Assembly (NCBI RefSeq): GCF_004145845.1
Contig: NZ_SELP01000002.1
Coordinates: forward strand, 1 to 64,000
DNA from: Loktanella sp. IMCC34160
GTDB lineage: Bacteria > Pseudomonadota > Alphaproteobacteria > Rhodobacterales > Rhodobacteraceae
DNA: 64,000 bases
Direction: 5' to 3'
The translations under genes and the position numbers were made by a program. Positions 15,395 to 24,140 of this stretch are shown piece after piece. The notes beneath the pieces were generated by a model. The model did no database searches. It was not told where the DNA came from and worked only from the letters and a program-made list of their open reading frames with translations. How positions within the stretch are numbered: position 1 is the first letter of the stretch; every line of letters starts with the position of its first letter.

Positions 15395-16378
15395 TCAGCA
15401 GTAGCGTTCGACCGACTTCCATTGGCCTTCCGAATATCGGTCACCGTGGGCAAAGCCCGCGGGCAGGACGGATTCGATCCGGGCAATGTCTTCGGCCGAG
15501 AGATGGATCGTATCCGCATCGGCCCAGTCTGACAGGTGTTCGGCGGTCCGTGTGCCGGGGATCGGGATCACCCGGTCGCTGCGCGACAAGAGCCAGGCCA
15601 GCGCCAGCGCCGACGGGGTCTGTCCCATCTCTTCGGCAAGGGTGCGGAACCGCTGGATATGGGCAAGGTTGGCAGGGTAGTTTGCGGGCGAAAACCGGGG
15701 AATGTCGCGACGCAGGTCGTTTTCGCCCATGGTCGCCGGATCCGGCGCGACCCGCCCGAACATGCCCCGCGCCAGCGGTGCAAAGGCGACAAGGCTGATC
15801 CCCAGCGCCTCGCAAGTCTGAAGCACGCCCAGTTCCGGCAGCCGGGTCCAAAGCGAATATTCGCTTTGCACTGCAAGGCAGGGGTGGATGGCATGGGCGG
15901 CGCGGATCGTGTGCGGGGCCACCTCGGACAATCCATAGCCGCCGATCTTGCCCTCCGCCACAAGGTCGGCCAGCCCGCCGATCGTGTCCTCCAGCGGCAC
16001 CGAAGGATCACGCCGGTGGACGTAATAGAGGTCCACCCGGTCCACCCCCAGTCGCGCCAGCGATCCCTCCAGTTCAGCCCGCAGATAGGCGGGGTCGTTG
16101 TTGGTAGGCCGGGCCGGGTCGCGGGTGATGCCGCCTTTGGTGGCCAGCGTGACCTGCGTGCCCGTAGATTTCAGCCAGCGGCCCAGAACCTCTTCTGACC
16201 GGCCCGCGCCATAGATATTGGCCGTGTCCAGAAAGGTGATCCCGGCATCGACGGCGGCGTCCAGACAGCGAAAGCTGTCCTCGTCCCGCGCCGTGCCGAA
16301 GGCCCCGGCAAAGCTCATGCAGCCCAGTCCGATGGCGGGGATCGTTGGCCCGTTCTGGCCCAGTGTCCGGTCTTGCAT
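15395..16378 (-). CDS. Aldo/keto reductase
   Basis: 327 aa from the ATG at 16378 (MQDRTLGQNG); the longer open frame upstream is out of family. NADPH-dependent (beta/alpha)8 oxidoreductase. Catalytic tetrad region visible: Asp and Tyr in FLDTANIYGAGRSEEVLGRWL, Lys in LATKGG, His in YYVHRRD. The C-terminal cofactor site includes VIPIPGTRTAEHL. It resembles the AKR13/YakC-type group. Converges with the Anbu gene; 19 bp downstream of the D-amino-acid dehydrogenase gene, possibly co-transcribed. Confidence 0.9.
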   Translation of the reverse strand: MQDRTLGQNGPTIPAIGLGCMSFAGAFGTARDEDSFRCLDAAVDAGITFLDTANIYGAGRSEEVLGRWLKSTGTQVTLATKGGITRDPARPTNNDPAYLRAELEGSLARLGVDRVDLYYVHRRDPSVPLEDTIGGLADLVAEGKIGGYGLSEVAPHTIRAAHAIHPCLAVQSEYSLWTRLPELGVLQTCEALGISLVAFAPLARGMFGRVAPDPATMGENDLRRDIPRFSPANYPANLAHIQRFRTLAEEMGQTPSALALAWLLSRSDRVIPIPGTRTAEHLSDWADADTIHLSAEDIARIESVLPAGFAHGDRYSEGQWKSVERYC

Positions 16379-16397
16379 GGTGCGTCCTTTCGTTGGG

Positions 16398-17639
16398 TCA
16401 GGCGTAGCGGCGGTCGGGGGCAAAACCTGCGATGGGCAGGTTCGGCTGCCGACCTTCGGCAAGGTCCGCGACGATCCGCCCGGTGATCCCTCCAAGGGTC
16501 AGCCCAAGGTGCTGATGCCCGAAAGCATGGATGATCCTGTCGCTGTGCGGCGCGCGGCCAATCACCGGCAGGCTATCGGGCATGGTCGGCCGGTAGCCCA
16601 GCCAATGGCTGGTCGGTTCGGGCAGGGGGCCAAGCATTTCGGCCCCTTTACGGGCGATATAGGCGAGCCGACCCTGATTGACCCGCTTGCGCAGGGATGC
16701 GATTTCAACCGTTCCGGCAAGGCGCAGCCCCTGTGCCATGGGCACCGCGTAGAACCCGCCTTCGGCCCAGCCGACGGGGCGGGTGACCCGGTGCTTCTCC
16801 CCACCAAAGATCAGGTGATAGCCCCGTTCGGTCCCCAGCGGCAGATGTTCGGCCCCCGACCCGCGCACCGATTTCGAATGGGCCCCGGCGGTGATCACCA
16901 CATGGGCGGCATCAATCCGATCCTCGCCGCAGGTCACTTCGACGCCGCCCGTGTAGGCCCGTGTTTCGGTGACGGCGGCCTGTTTCCACTGCCCGCCAAG
17001 CGCAAGGAACCTGCGGTGCATCCGGGTGATCAGCTCCTGTGGGTCTTCGATGGACCGGGCGGCGTGGTAGTGCACTGCTGAATGGATCGGCTGTTTCAGG
17101 CCGGGTTCGAGGGCCAGCGCTTCTGCCGGTCCGATTTCGCGAAATGGAATGCCCTGTGCCTTGCGGAACTCCAGCCCGGCGCGGTCGCCTTCTGCAGCCG
17201 CACGGGTGGACCAGACGGACAATTGCCCGCGATTGTGGATCAGGTCTTCGGCCCCGGCCTCGGCGATCAAGGGGTTCAGCCCGGCATCGGCATGGCCCAT
17301 GATATCCGCCAGTTGCCGGGCGATATGATCGGCGCGGGCGGGGCGGCAATTGGCCAGAAAGGACAGCATCCACAGGGGGTTGCGCATCGCGTGCAGGTAG
17401 TCGACCGACAACGGGCTGTCCGATCCGAACATCAGTTTCGGCAGGTTGCGCAGGATGGACGGGTTGTTGACCGGCATCACCGCATAGGTCGCCAGCGTGC
17501 AGGCATTGCCGAAACTGGTGCCCGATCCGGGCGGGTTCGGGTCGCACAAAAGCACCGACAACCCCCGCTTGCGCGCCCATAGGGCCGAGGCCGTGCCGAC
17601 GATCCCGGCGCCTACCACCACAAGGTCAAAGTCCTGCAT
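16398..17639 (-). CDS. FAD-dependent D-amino-acid dehydrogenase (DadA-like)
   Basis: 413 aa. N-terminal FAD-binding motif DLVVVGAGIVGTASAL (residues 5-20) followed by the DAO fold; GYRPTMPDSLPVIG and GHQHLGLTLGGITGRIVADL near the C-terminus are typical of DadA. Expected to oxidise D-amino acids to keto acids and pass electrons to the respiratory chain, membrane-associated. Divergent from the acyltransferase gene. Exact substrate unknown. Confidence 0.88.
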   Translation of the reverse strand: MQDFDLVVVGAGIVGTASALWARKRGLSVLLCDPNPPGSGTSFGNACTLATYAVMPVNNPSILRNLPKLMFGSDSPLSVDYLHAMRNPLWMLSFLANCRPARADHIARQLADIMGHADAGLNPLIAEAGAEDLIHNRGQLSVWSTRAAAEGDRAGLEFRKAQGIPFREIGPAEALALEPGLKQPIHSAVHYHAARSIEDPQELITRMHRRFLALGGQWKQAAVTETRAYTGGVEVTCGEDRIDAAHVVITAGAHSKSVRGSGAEHLPLGTERGYHLIFGGEKHRVTRPVGWAEGGFYAVPMAQGLRLAGTVEIASLRKRVNQGRLAYIARKGAEMLGPLPEPTSHWLGYRPTMPDSLPVIGRAPHSDRIIHAFGHQHLGLTLGGITGRIVADLAEGRQPNLPIAGFAPDRRYA

Positions 17640-17761
17640 CCACGTCCCCTTTGCTTGCGGCAGAAGTGGCCACGGGGCGGGGGGCTTGTCAATTGGCCTT
17701 GGTTGACTTGGCTTCGGGTGACCCGCATAGGTTTGGCCGAGTGTTCAACGGGGCTTGGCGC

Positions 17762-18451
17762 ATGGGACTTCGTCGCCGGATCGAGAATTCCGACCTGCTG
17801 GCCGGGCTGATTGCCCGCGGGCTGGCGGGATACCTGCGCCTGTCGTTTCGCAGCATGTCCTGGCAGATCGAAGGGCGGGATGCCTTTGAACAGGCGGCCC
17901 GGTCGGGTCCGGTGGTTCTGGTCATGTGGCATTCGCGTATCCTGCTGGCCCCGGCGATCGTGAAACCCACGGGCGCGCGGTTGGTCACCCTGCGCGATCC
18001 GTCGCCTATGGGCCGGGTGTCGGGCGCGGTGCAGCAGCGGTTCGGATTCCTGTCGCTGGCGATGTCCGCGGCGGCGTCGAACCGGGCCACGTCCAAGGCG
18101 ATCATGCGCCAGTTGAAGGACGGCCACGGTATCGCCCTGACTGCCGACGGCCCGACGGGCCCGGCGCGGGTGCTGAAGGCGCCACCGCTGGAATGGGCGC
18201 GGATCAGCGGCGCGCCGGTCTTCACCTTTGCCTTTTCGACCACGCGGCAGCGGCGGCTGAACAGTTGGGACCGGATGCTGTTTCCCCGTCTGTTCGGGCG
18301 CGGGGCGGCGGTGTTTACCCGCTGGGACCACGAGGTGCCGCGCAAGCGATCTGAGGCGGAGCTGGCCGACCTGACCGAGGCACTGACCGGGGCGCTGAAC
18401 CAGACGCAGGCGCAGGCCGACGCGCTGTTGGACCTGCCACCGGGGCCTTAG
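17762..18451 (+). CDS. Lysophospholipid acyltransferase family protein (DUF374)
   Basis: 229 aa from the ATG at 17762 with a GGGG tract upstream; a GTG at 17741 is an alternative. DUF374 proteins belong to the LPLAT superfamily and sit at the inner membrane. Motifs visible: the catalytic-type motif MWHSRILLAP (HxxxxxxP-like), GIALTADGPTGPARVLKAPPLEWARISGAPVF for substrate binding. Its role in lipid A or other lipid acylation is not clear from sequence. A GC-rich stem-loop lies between it and dnaE2. Confidence 0.85.
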   Translation: MGLRRRIENSDLLAGLIARGLAGYLRLSFRSMSWQIEGRDAFEQAARSGPVVLVMWHSRILLAPAIVKPTGARLVTLRDPSPMGRVSGAVQQRFGFLSLAMSAAASNRATSKAIMRQLKDGHGIALTADGPTGPARVLKAPPLEWARISGAPVFTFAFSTTRQRRLNSWDRMLFPRLFGRGAAVFTRWDHEVPRKRSEAELADLTEALTGALNQTQAQADALLDLPPGP

Positions 18452-18499
18452 CCGATTTCACACAAGGGGCAGGCACGCGCCCGTCCGGGTGGGCGTGGA

Positions 18500-18526
18500 A
18501 CACGCCCGCCTTGGGGGCGGGCGTGT
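18500..18526. terminator. GC-rich stem-loop between convergent genes
   Basis: Perfect 11-bp stem ACACGCCCGCC/GGCGGGCGTGT with a TTGGG loop. It lacks a T run on either side, so intrinsic termination is uncertain, but position between two convergent genes suggests a bidirectional transcript end. Confidence 0.5.
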
Positions 18527-18555
18527 GCCGGGCCGCTGCGCAACCCGGCGATGAC

Positions 18556-21500
18556 CTAGTGGAAATCCCGGCTTTTGGGGATGATCCTTGCGTTGCGTGG
18601 GTGCCGGTGGGTCGGGCCGGGGATCGGTTTGACCACCTCGTCGGCATGGGACAGGGGCGGCGCGATCCCTTCCGGGGCCAGCCGCATCAGCGCATCGGTC
18701 CGGTCTTCCAGATGCTGGGCGATGACATGGATGATCTCGGCATCGCGCTGCACATAGCCTTCGATCATCAGCAGGCGCGATTGCATCACCACCTTGCGAT
18801 AGACCTCCATCACCTTGGGCCAGACCACAAGGTTGGCGACGCCCACCTCGTCCTCGATGGTGATGAAACAGACGCCCTTGGCGGTGCCGGGGCGCTGCCG
18901 GATCAGGACCAGCCCGGCCATGCGCACCTTTTGCCAGTTCTGGGTGGATTTCAGCGCGGCGATGTCGATGAACCCCTGCTTGCGCATGCTTTGACGCAGA
19001 AAGGACATCGGGTGCGCCTTCAGGGACAGGCGCAGGGTCTGGTAATCGGCAACCACCTGTTCGCAGACCGGCATGACGGGCAGGGGGACGGGCACCTCGT
19101 CCCCTTCATCGCGGGAGGTGCGGAACAGGGGCAGGTCGGGGGCATCGCGCAGGGCCTTCGCCTCCCACAGGGCCTGACGGCGGTCGATGAACAGGGACCG
19201 CATCGCGTCGGCCTCGGCCAGCCGGCGGATATGGGCGGCGGACAGGCGGCCCCGTTCCTGCAGATCCTTCACGTCGCGATAGGGCGCGTCGCGGGCGGCG
19301 ATCAGCCGGGCGGCGGCCTCTTCCCGGAACCCGCCGATCTGACGCAGCCCCAACCGCAGGGCAAACCGGGGCGGCCCGCCAGCCCGGCGCGGGGTGGTGT
19401 CGTATCGGTCGGCGATGGGTTCCAGCGTGTTGTCCCAGTCGGAATAATTCACATCCGGCGCGCGCACCTCGACCCCGTGGTCCTGCGCGTCGCGGACGAT
19501 CTGGGCCGGGGCGTAGAAGCCCATCGGCTGGGAATTGAGAAGGGCACAGGCAAAGGCCGCCGGGTAATGCCGTTTCAGCCAACTTGAGACATAGACCAGA
19601 TGGGCGAAACTGGCGGCGTGGCTTTCGGGAAACCCGTATTCGCCAAAGCCCTTGATCTGATCAAAGCAGCGGTGGGCAAAGTCGGGGTCATAGCCACGGG
19701 CGACCATGCGGCCGACCATCTTGTCTTCCAACAGACCGATGGTGCCCTTGGACCGAAATGTCGCCATGGCCTTGCGCAGCTCGTTCGCCTCGGCCGGGGA
19801 AAACTTGGCCGCGTCGATGGCGATCTTCATCGCCTGTTCCTGAAAGATCGGCACACCAAGGGTGCGGCCCAGGATGTTTTTCAGTTCCAGCGGGTCGTGC
19901 GGCGGCGCGGGCGAGGGGTATTCGACCGCCTCTTCGCCATTCCGGCGGCGCAGGTAGGGATGGACCATATCGCCCTGGATCGGGCCGGGGCGGACGATGG
20001 CGACCTCGATCACAAGGTCGTAAAATTCGCGCGGACGCAACCGGGGCAGCATGTTGATCTGGGCCCGGCTTTCCACCTGAAACACGCCCACGCTGTCACC
20101 CTTGCACAGCATGTCATAGACGCGCGGGTCTTCGCGCGGGGTATCGGCCAGCGTCAGCGGGCGGTGGTAATGGGCCTTTAGCAGATCGAACACCTTGCGG
20201 ATGCAGGTCAGCATCCCCAGTGCCAGAATATCGACCTTGAGGATCCCCAGCGCGTCGATGTCGTCCTTGTCCCATTCGATGAAGGACCGGTCGACCATGG
20301 CCCCGTTGCCGATGGGCACGGTTTCGGTCAGCGGGCGTTCGGTCAGGATAAAGCCGCCGACATGCTGGCCCAGATGCCGGGGCATCCCGATCAACTGGCG
20401 GGCGACGATCAGGGTGCGGCGCAGGGTCCGGTCGGACAGGTCCACGCCCGCCTCTTTCGCGTGGCTTTCATCGACGGTGGTGCCCCAGCTGCCCCAGACG
20501 GTTTTCGCCAGCGCCCCGGTCACATCCTCGGACAGGCCCATGACCTTGCCCACCTCGCGGATCGCCGAGCGGGGGCGGTAATGGATCACCGTGGCGCAGA
20601 GCCCCGCCCGGTCGCGCCCGTATTTCTGGTAGATGTGCTGGATCACCTCCTCGCGCCGTTCGTGTTCGAAATCCACGTCGATGTCGGGCGGCTCTTTCCG
20701 TTCCTCGCTGATGAAGCGTTCGAACAAAAGCTGGTGCTGGGCCGGGTCCACGGCGGTGATCCCAAGAACAAAGCAGACGGCGGAATTGGCCGCCGATCCG
20801 CGCCCCTGGCACAGGATCGGCGGGGTCGCCTCGTGCCGGGCATAGCGGATGATGTCATGGATGGTCAGGAAATAGCGGGCGATGTCGAGTTTCTCGATCA
20901 TCGCCAGTTCCTTTTTCAGAACCGCGCGCGTGGGCAGGGGGATGCCTTCCGGGTAACGCTCTGCCGCGCCCGCCCATGTGAGCTGCTCCAGATAGGCTTG
21001 CGGGGTCATGTCCGGCGGCGTCACCTCGCGCGGGTATTCATAGGACAGGTCGGACAGGTCAAAGGTGATCCGGTCGGCGATTTCGCGGCTGGCGCGGATC
21101 GCGTGGGGCCATTCGGCGAACAGGCGGACCATCTCGGACGGGGGGCGCAGGTGGCGTTCGGCGTTGGGTTCCAACAGGCGGCCCGCGCGGGCCAGCGTGG
21201 TCTTTTCCCGGATGCAGGTCATCACGTCCTGAAGCGGGCGGCGGTCGGGCGCGTGATACAGGACATCGCCCGTGGCCAGCAGGGCCAACCCGTGGCGGGT
21301 GGCCAGCCGGTCCAGCCGGGTGATCCGGGCCCGGTCGTCGCCCCGGAACCGGTGGGCGGCGGCGATATGGGACAGGGTCGGCAGGCGGCGGATCAGCCGG
21401 GGCAGGGCGCGGGCGAACCCCTCCAGATCCTCGGGCGGGACCGCGATCAGGATCAGCCCCTCGGCATGGGCGGCCAGATCATTCAGCGTCAGGTCGCAGA

Positions 21501-21897
21501 CCCCCTTGGCCTGCCACGTGCCGTCAGGATCGTGCCGCTTGCCCTTGGTCAGCAGGCGGGACAGGCGGCCATAGGCCTCCCGGTCGGTGGGATAGGTCAG
21601 AAACTCCTCGCCCCCCAGAAGCCGCAGGCGGCAGCCGGTCAGCGGGCGCAGGCTGGCCTTGCGGGCCTCGGACCACAGGCGCACCACCCCGGCCAGCGTG
21701 TTCAGGTCGGCGCAGCCGATCGTGTCATAGCCCTGCGCCCAGGCCTCCTGCGCGATGTCCACCGCGTCCGAGGCGCCGCGCAGGAAGGAAAAACAGGTGG
21801 CCAGTCCCAGTTCGACAAAGGGCGCGCGCGGGTTGGGGGGGAAGTTGCCATCCTCGGGCAGGGTGCGGCGGGGGATCGCATGGTCATTTTCCGGCAT
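18556..21897 (-). CDS. dnaE2: Error-prone DNA polymerase III alpha subunit DnaE2
   Basis: 1113 aa. C-family polymerase of the SOS mutasome, partner of ImuA and ImuB in damage-induced mutagenesis. N-terminal PHP domain begins at ELGLATCFSFLRGASD (29-44). The usual RGASH histidine is Asp44, as expected for a PHP domain with lost metal sites. The polymerase palm follows, with CQGRGSAANSAVC (363-375) and PDIDVDF (404-410) supplying catalytic aspartates. The helix-hairpin-helix and OB-fold follow at about 860-1060 (ISMKAHP-like LSLKAHPMSFLRQ; VLIRQRPGTAKGVCFITIEDE). Last gene of imuA-imuB-dnaE2, but separated from imuB by 432 bp of repeats. Confidence 0.95.
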   Translation of the reverse strand: MPENDHAIPRRTLPEDGNFPPNPRAPFVELGLATCFSFLRGASDAVDIAQEAWAQGYDTIGCADLNTLAGVVRLWSEARKASLRPLTGCRLRLLGGEEFLTYPTDREAYGRLSRLLTKGKRHDPDGTWQAKGVCDLTLNDLAAHAEGLILIAVPPEDLEGFARALPRLIRRLPTLSHIAAAHRFRGDDRARITRLDRLATRHGLALLATGDVLYHAPDRRPLQDVMTCIREKTTLARAGRLLEPNAERHLRPPSEMVRLFAEWPHAIRASREIADRITFDLSDLSYEYPREVTPPDMTPQAYLEQLTWAGAAERYPEGIPLPTRAVLKKELAMIEKLDIARYFLTIHDIIRYARHEATPPILCQGRGSAANSAVCFVLGITAVDPAQHQLLFERFISEERKEPPDIDVDFEHERREEVIQHIYQKYGRDRAGLCATVIHYRPRSAIREVGKVMGLSEDVTGALAKTVWGSWGTTVDESHAKEAGVDLSDRTLRRTLIVARQLIGMPRHLGQHVGGFILTERPLTETVPIGNGAMVDRSFIEWDKDDIDALGILKVDILALGMLTCIRKVFDLLKAHYHRPLTLADTPREDPRVYDMLCKGDSVGVFQVESRAQINMLPRLRPREFYDLVIEVAIVRPGPIQGDMVHPYLRRRNGEEAVEYPSPAPPHDPLELKNILGRTLGVPIFQEQAMKIAIDAAKFSPAEANELRKAMATFRSKGTIGLLEDKMVGRMVARGYDPDFAHRCFDQIKGFGEYGFPESHAASFAHLVYVSSWLKRHYPAAFACALLNSQPMGFYAPAQIVRDAQDHGVEVRAPDVNYSDWDNTLEPIADRYDTTPRRAGGPPRFALRLGLRQIGGFREEAAARLIAARDAPYRDVKDLQERGRLSAAHIRRLAEADAMRSLFIDRRQALWEAKALRDAPDLPLFRTSRDEGDEVPVPLPVMPVCEQVVADYQTLRLSLKAHPMSFLRQSMRKQGFIDIAALKSTQNWQKVRMAGLVLIRQRPGTAKGVCFITIEDEVGVANLVVWPKVMEVYRKVVMQSRLLMIEGYVQRDAEIIHVIAQHLEDRTDALMRLAPEGIAPPLSHADEVVKPIPGPTHRHPRNARIIPKSRDFH

Positions 21898-21983
21898 GAC
21901 GGCCCCCGCCGGCGGGCCATGGGTTGAAACCCATGGTGACTTGGTGCGCAGCGGTCGGGATGGCGCAGGTCGGCGGGCCGGGC

Positions 21984-22047
21984 AGGGGGGCGCTGCCCCC
22001 CGTCCGCTTGCGCGGCCTCCCCCCGGGATATTTGTAACCCAAAGAAG
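21984..22047 (+). repeat. Composite hairpin repeat, copy R1
   Basis: Three parts in order: a perfect hairpin GGGGGGC..GCCCCCC, a second short GC hairpin (CGCTTGCGCG), then the block CCCCCGGGATATTT-N3-ACCCAAAGAAG. The same architecture recurs in R2 (inverted, 22173-22235), R3 and R4. Sits between imuB and dnaE2. Confidence 0.75.
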
Positions 22048-22329
22048 ACAGGGGACAGGTCCAGCCCCCCGGACGGTTCAACGCTGCCGGGGGGCCTTCT
22101 CCGGGTGCGGCCATCGGCGTCCCCGCCTGTTCCGCACCTTCTTCATGGCCCATTAAGGTTAATGGTTCCTTGCTTCTTTGGGTCAATAAATATCCCGGGG
22201 GTGAATTCGCGCAGCGAAGAGGGGGCAGAGCCCCCTGCCTTTCCTTGCCGCCGGGGGCCCCACGGCGGGCGTGTTCCCCGCCCCCCCGGGCGGTTGCGTG
22301 CCTGTGGTGGATATCCCCCTCTTCGTAGG
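22048..22329. other. Remainder of the imuB-dnaE2 gap
   Basis: Between R1 and R2 lies about 125 bp with no open frame worth calling. It contains a perfect inverted repeat CCATTAA-GG-TTAATGG at 22150-22165. After R2 there are about 90 bp of GC-rich sequence up to the imuB stop. No promoter for dnaE2 is evident, so dnaE2 is probably read from imuA through the repeats. Confidence 0.5.
22173..22235 (-). repeat. Composite hairpin repeat, copy R2 (inverted)
   Basis: On the minus strand: GGGGGC..GCCCCC hairpin, then TTCGCTGCGCGAA hairpin, then CCCCCGGGATATTT-N4-ACCCAAAGAAG. It faces R1 across 125 bp so that both CAAAGAAG ends point inward. The second hairpin differs in sequence from R1 but keeps its pairing. 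Confidence 0.75.
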
Positions 22330-24123
22330 TCATCGGAACACCCCGTGCACGAACCATTGTGGCATGTGCCCCCGCTGGTCCCCCAACACCCCGTCCCGGT
22401 AGATCCACAGCCGCAGCCCATGGTCGCTTTCGACCTTGTAGTAGTCCCGCAGCCGGGTGCCGGGGCTGTCGGCCCACCATTCCGGGGCGATCCGTTCGGG
22501 TCCGGAAAACCGCGCCACCCGGCGCGGCACCCGGCGCCAGACGAACTGCGCGGGCGGCCCTTCGGGCACGGCGTAGAGCACCCGGATTTCCTCGGGCGTG
22601 TCGAACAGGTGCAGCGGCCGGTCCGGCCCGGCGGGGGCGGTGGCGGCGGCCCGCCCGGCGGGGGCATGAGGCCAGCGTTCGGCCCGTTCGGGGATATGGC
22701 TGTGCGACAGCGCCGGAGACCGCAGCGTGCCCGGCCCCAGCCGCGCGCCGATCCGGTCCATCAGCCGCGCCACTTCGGTCCCGTCGTCGCTGCCGCCCTC
22801 GATCCGGGTTTGCACCCGGTCCACCGGTTCGGTCAGCCCGGCCTCGAGCGTGATCAGGTCAAAGCCGAAGCCGGGGTCGATCCGGTCGAGCCGCCCGTCG
22901 AACAGCCGCGCCATATGCGCCCCGTCCCGGCTGGCCTGCGCCAGCCGCAGGCTGACCGAGGAGACCTCTCCATCCGTGCGGTAGACCGTCAGCCGGACCT
23001 GCCGCGCGCCCATGCCCGCCGCCGCCAGCCCGCCGCATAATTCGTCGCACAGCCCCGGCACCCAGTCCGAGGGATCGGCCACGGGATCGGCCAGCCGCGA
23101 TTGCACGGCAAAGCGGGGCGGCTCTTCGGGCGGGCTGACCGGTTCGGCCAGCCGTCCCATCATCTGGTCCAGCCGCAACAGGGGATTGTCGGGCAGCTCT
23201 GCGCGGTTGAACCGCCGCGCCAGCGACAGCCGGGGCACGGCGGCAAGGTCGCCCACGGTTTTCAGCCCCAGCCGGTTGAGGAGTTGCACCGCATCGCCCC
23301 GCAGCCGCAGCGCCCGGACCGGCATCGGCCCCATCCGCAGGGCCAGCCGGTCCGGGGCGCAGACCTCGCGCACGCGGCCGAACCGCGCCAGCGCCCAGGC
23401 CGCCCCATGGGTGGGCGCCACCGCCAGCGCGGCGCTAAGCCCCAGCCGCGACAGCTCCTCCTCCATCCCGCGCAGCATCGCCGCCTCGCCGCCCATCAGG
23501 TGATCCGATCCGGTGGTGTCCAGAACCAGCCCGTCATCGCCGTCCACCGCCGTCCAGGGGCACCAGCGCCGCGCCCAGAGCATCAGCCGCTCCAGCGCGG
23601 CCCGGTCCCCGGCGAGATCGGCGTAATCGACCCGCAGTTCGGGGCAGAGCGCGCGCATGTCCACCACCCGCGCGCCCCGGTGCACCCCGGCCTGTTCAGC
23701 GGGCCGGTTGGTGGCATGGATCACCGGCCCGTGCGGCCCTTCCACGGCCAGCGCGACGGGCAGGTCATCGGGCGGGGCATCGTTGCGCCCGGCGGCCCAT
23801 TTCTGCCAGCGTTCCATGGCGAAGCGGGGCAGGTGGATCGCGGTGATCCGCCGCCCCAGCGGATTGCGTTCGTCCCGGTCCCGGCCTTCGCGCTGGGCGG
23901 GGGTGGCGGCCCCGGCCCGGTCGGCGCGGGCCTTGCCGGGATCACCCCCGGCCCGCCAGGCGGGGCGCGCGGCGGGGCTGTCCTGCCGGGGCAGTTGGCG
24001 CAGGTCCGCCTCCAGCGCCCCGCGCAGCACGGACAGCGCCTCGTCAAAGGCGGTTTTGTCGCCCGTCTGCGGGGCCTGCTGGGCAGTCTGCGAGAGGACG
24101 GGCAGCTTGTCCTCGTGTTTCAT
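22330..24123 (-). CDS. imuB: ImuB, Y-family polymerase-like mutasome subunit
   Basis: 597 aa. ImuB is a catalytically inactive Y-family (DinB/UmuC) homologue that bridges ImuA, DnaE2 and the sliding clamp. The Y-family body starts near residue 92 (RRITAIHLPRFAMERW), with little finger and helix-hairpin-helix segments following (LLNRLGLKTVGDLAAVPRLSLARRF). A clamp-binding-like RPLHLFD lies near the C-terminus. The first ~90 residues are an Arg/Ala/Asp-rich extension not normally seen. The ATG at 24123 lies 17 bp after the imuA stop, which supports this start. Confidence 0.92.
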   Translation of the reverse strand: MKHEDKLPVLSQTAQQAPQTGDKTAFDEALSVLRGALEADLRQLPRQDSPAARPAWRAGGDPGKARADRAGAATPAQREGRDRDERNPLGRRITAIHLPRFAMERWQKWAAGRNDAPPDDLPVALAVEGPHGPVIHATNRPAEQAGVHRGARVVDMRALCPELRVDYADLAGDRAALERLMLWARRWCPWTAVDGDDGLVLDTTGSDHLMGGEAAMLRGMEEELSRLGLSAALAVAPTHGAAWALARFGRVREVCAPDRLALRMGPMPVRALRLRGDAVQLLNRLGLKTVGDLAAVPRLSLARRFNRAELPDNPLLRLDQMMGRLAEPVSPPEEPPRFAVQSRLADPVADPSDWVPGLCDELCGGLAAAGMGARQVRLTVYRTDGEVSSVSLRLAQASRDGAHMARLFDGRLDRIDPGFGFDLITLEAGLTEPVDRVQTRIEGGSDDGTEVARLMDRIGARLGPGTLRSPALSHSHIPERAERWPHAPAGRAAATAPAGPDRPLHLFDTPEEIRVLYAVPEGPPAQFVWRRVPRRVARFSGPERIAPEWWADSPGTRLRDYYKVESDHGLRLWIYRDGVLGDQRGHMPQWFVHGVFR

Positions 24124-24140
24124 CGGGTTCGTGTCCTGCG

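Noticed and set aside
20362-21927. 521-codon plus-strand open frame opposite dnaE2
   Set aside because: Antisense shadow; Gly/Gln/Arg/Pro-rich translation without any domain.
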